Source: Escherichia marmotae | Lineage (GTDB): Bacteria; Pseudomonadota; Gammaproteobacteria; Enterobacterales; Enterobacteriaceae | Direction of reading: 5' to 3' | Assembly: GCF_002900365.1 (NCBI RefSeq) | Contig: NZ_CP025979.1 | Location: 4,092,001-4,156,000 of the forward strand | DNA: 64,000 bases | Shown here: in pieces, positions 63,901 through 64,000 of the stretch | How the letters are laid out: the number at the start of each line of letters is the position of its first letter | Position numbering within the stretch: the stretch's first letter is position 1 | The notes under the pieces: generated by a model | What the model saw: only the letters and a program-made list of their open reading frames with translations | Database searches by the model: none | What the model was told of the DNA's origin: nothing | Program-made: the position numbers and the translations under genes

Positions 63901-64000
63901 GGTGCCAAATGAGAATTAAAATCACTCCTGAACGTTATTATTCTTATGGCTTTTATCATCTTTTCTCATTTCTCAAAAACAGTGGTTCCTTATCATTATG

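Larger units (their letters stand above)
63734..64000. promoter_or_regulatory. Upstream region of ygfK
   Basis: 267 bp to the window edge, with no gene. It holds a sigma-54-type promoter match (63806-63821) facing ygfK, a perfect CRP half-site pair (63885-63900), and two repeats of ttttctca/tttctca at 63961-63975. The neighbouring gene beyond the edge is not visible. Confidence 0.65.

Noticed and set aside
1..64000. CRISPR arrays, prophage, tRNA or rRNA genes
   Set aside because: No regularly spaced repeats, phage structural genes, tRNA cloverleaf or rRNA sequence were seen.

Overview
The window is chromosomal DNA of Escherichia coli (Shigella cannot be excluded from sequence alone). The genes match E. 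coli proteins essentially residue for residue, and the order epd-pgk-fbaA-mscS-argO-yggE-ygfI-scpCB-argK-scpA-argP-rpiA-serA-ssrS/fau-zapA-ygfB-pepP-ubiH-ubiI-gcvTHP-bglA-yqfB-trhA-ygfZ-sdhE-cptA-fldB-xerD-dsbC-recJ-prfB-lysS-idi-uacT-uacF-ygfS-ghxQ-guaD-xanQ-xdhD-ygfM-ssnA-ygfK is that of the K-12 66-minute region, read here in the opposite direction. Most of the window is therefore core genome. The interest lies in accessory inserts, broken genes, and small genes that are easy to miss.

Left end (1-5100): an ECF-type ABC uptake operon (substrate protein, T protein, start of the ATPase) is separated from its apparent first gene, a stand-alone PCC/DUF296 protein, by a nested insertion-sequence block. 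A complete 1426-bp IS4 with a 12-bp target duplication is preceded by a second copy of the first 59 bp of IS4, and an IS256-family element (IS1414 type) lies between them. Inside that transposase gene, in another frame, lies a complete 38-codon astA gene for the EAST1 peptide.

Centre-left (5100-24600): the glycolytic epd-pgk-fbaA run with a Cra-like operator, then mscS. A two-gene accessory insert follows (an orphan TRAP-type binding protein and an unknown cytoplasmic protein), then argO, yggE and a frameshifted ygfI. Next come the succinate-to-propionate operon scpA-argK-scpB-scpC, then argP, rpiA and serA. The sibC/ibsC type I toxin-antitoxin locus follows serA, and its toxin reading frame has a stop at codon 3.

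Centre-right (24600-46800): 6S RNA with fau, zapA, the ygfB-pepP-ubiH-ubiI operon, the glycine cleavage operon, bglA, small conserved genes, the xerD-dsbC-recJ-prfB-lysS run (prfB with its programmed +1 frameshift) and idi.

Right end (46800-64000): the anaerobic purine/urate catabolism cluster. It encodes transporters for urate, xanthine and guanine/hypoxanthine, guanine deaminase, a molybdenum hydroxylase (XdhD with YgfM), Fe-S flavoproteins (YgfK, UacF, YgfS) and SsnA. SsnA is frameshifted here by an inferred 13-bp deletion. XdhD keeps an N-terminal ferredoxin-like domain that has lost every cysteine. A 41-codon membrane peptide gene (yqfG) starts one base after the uacT stop. The region upstream of ygfK carries a good sigma-54 promoter match and a perfect CRP half-site pair.
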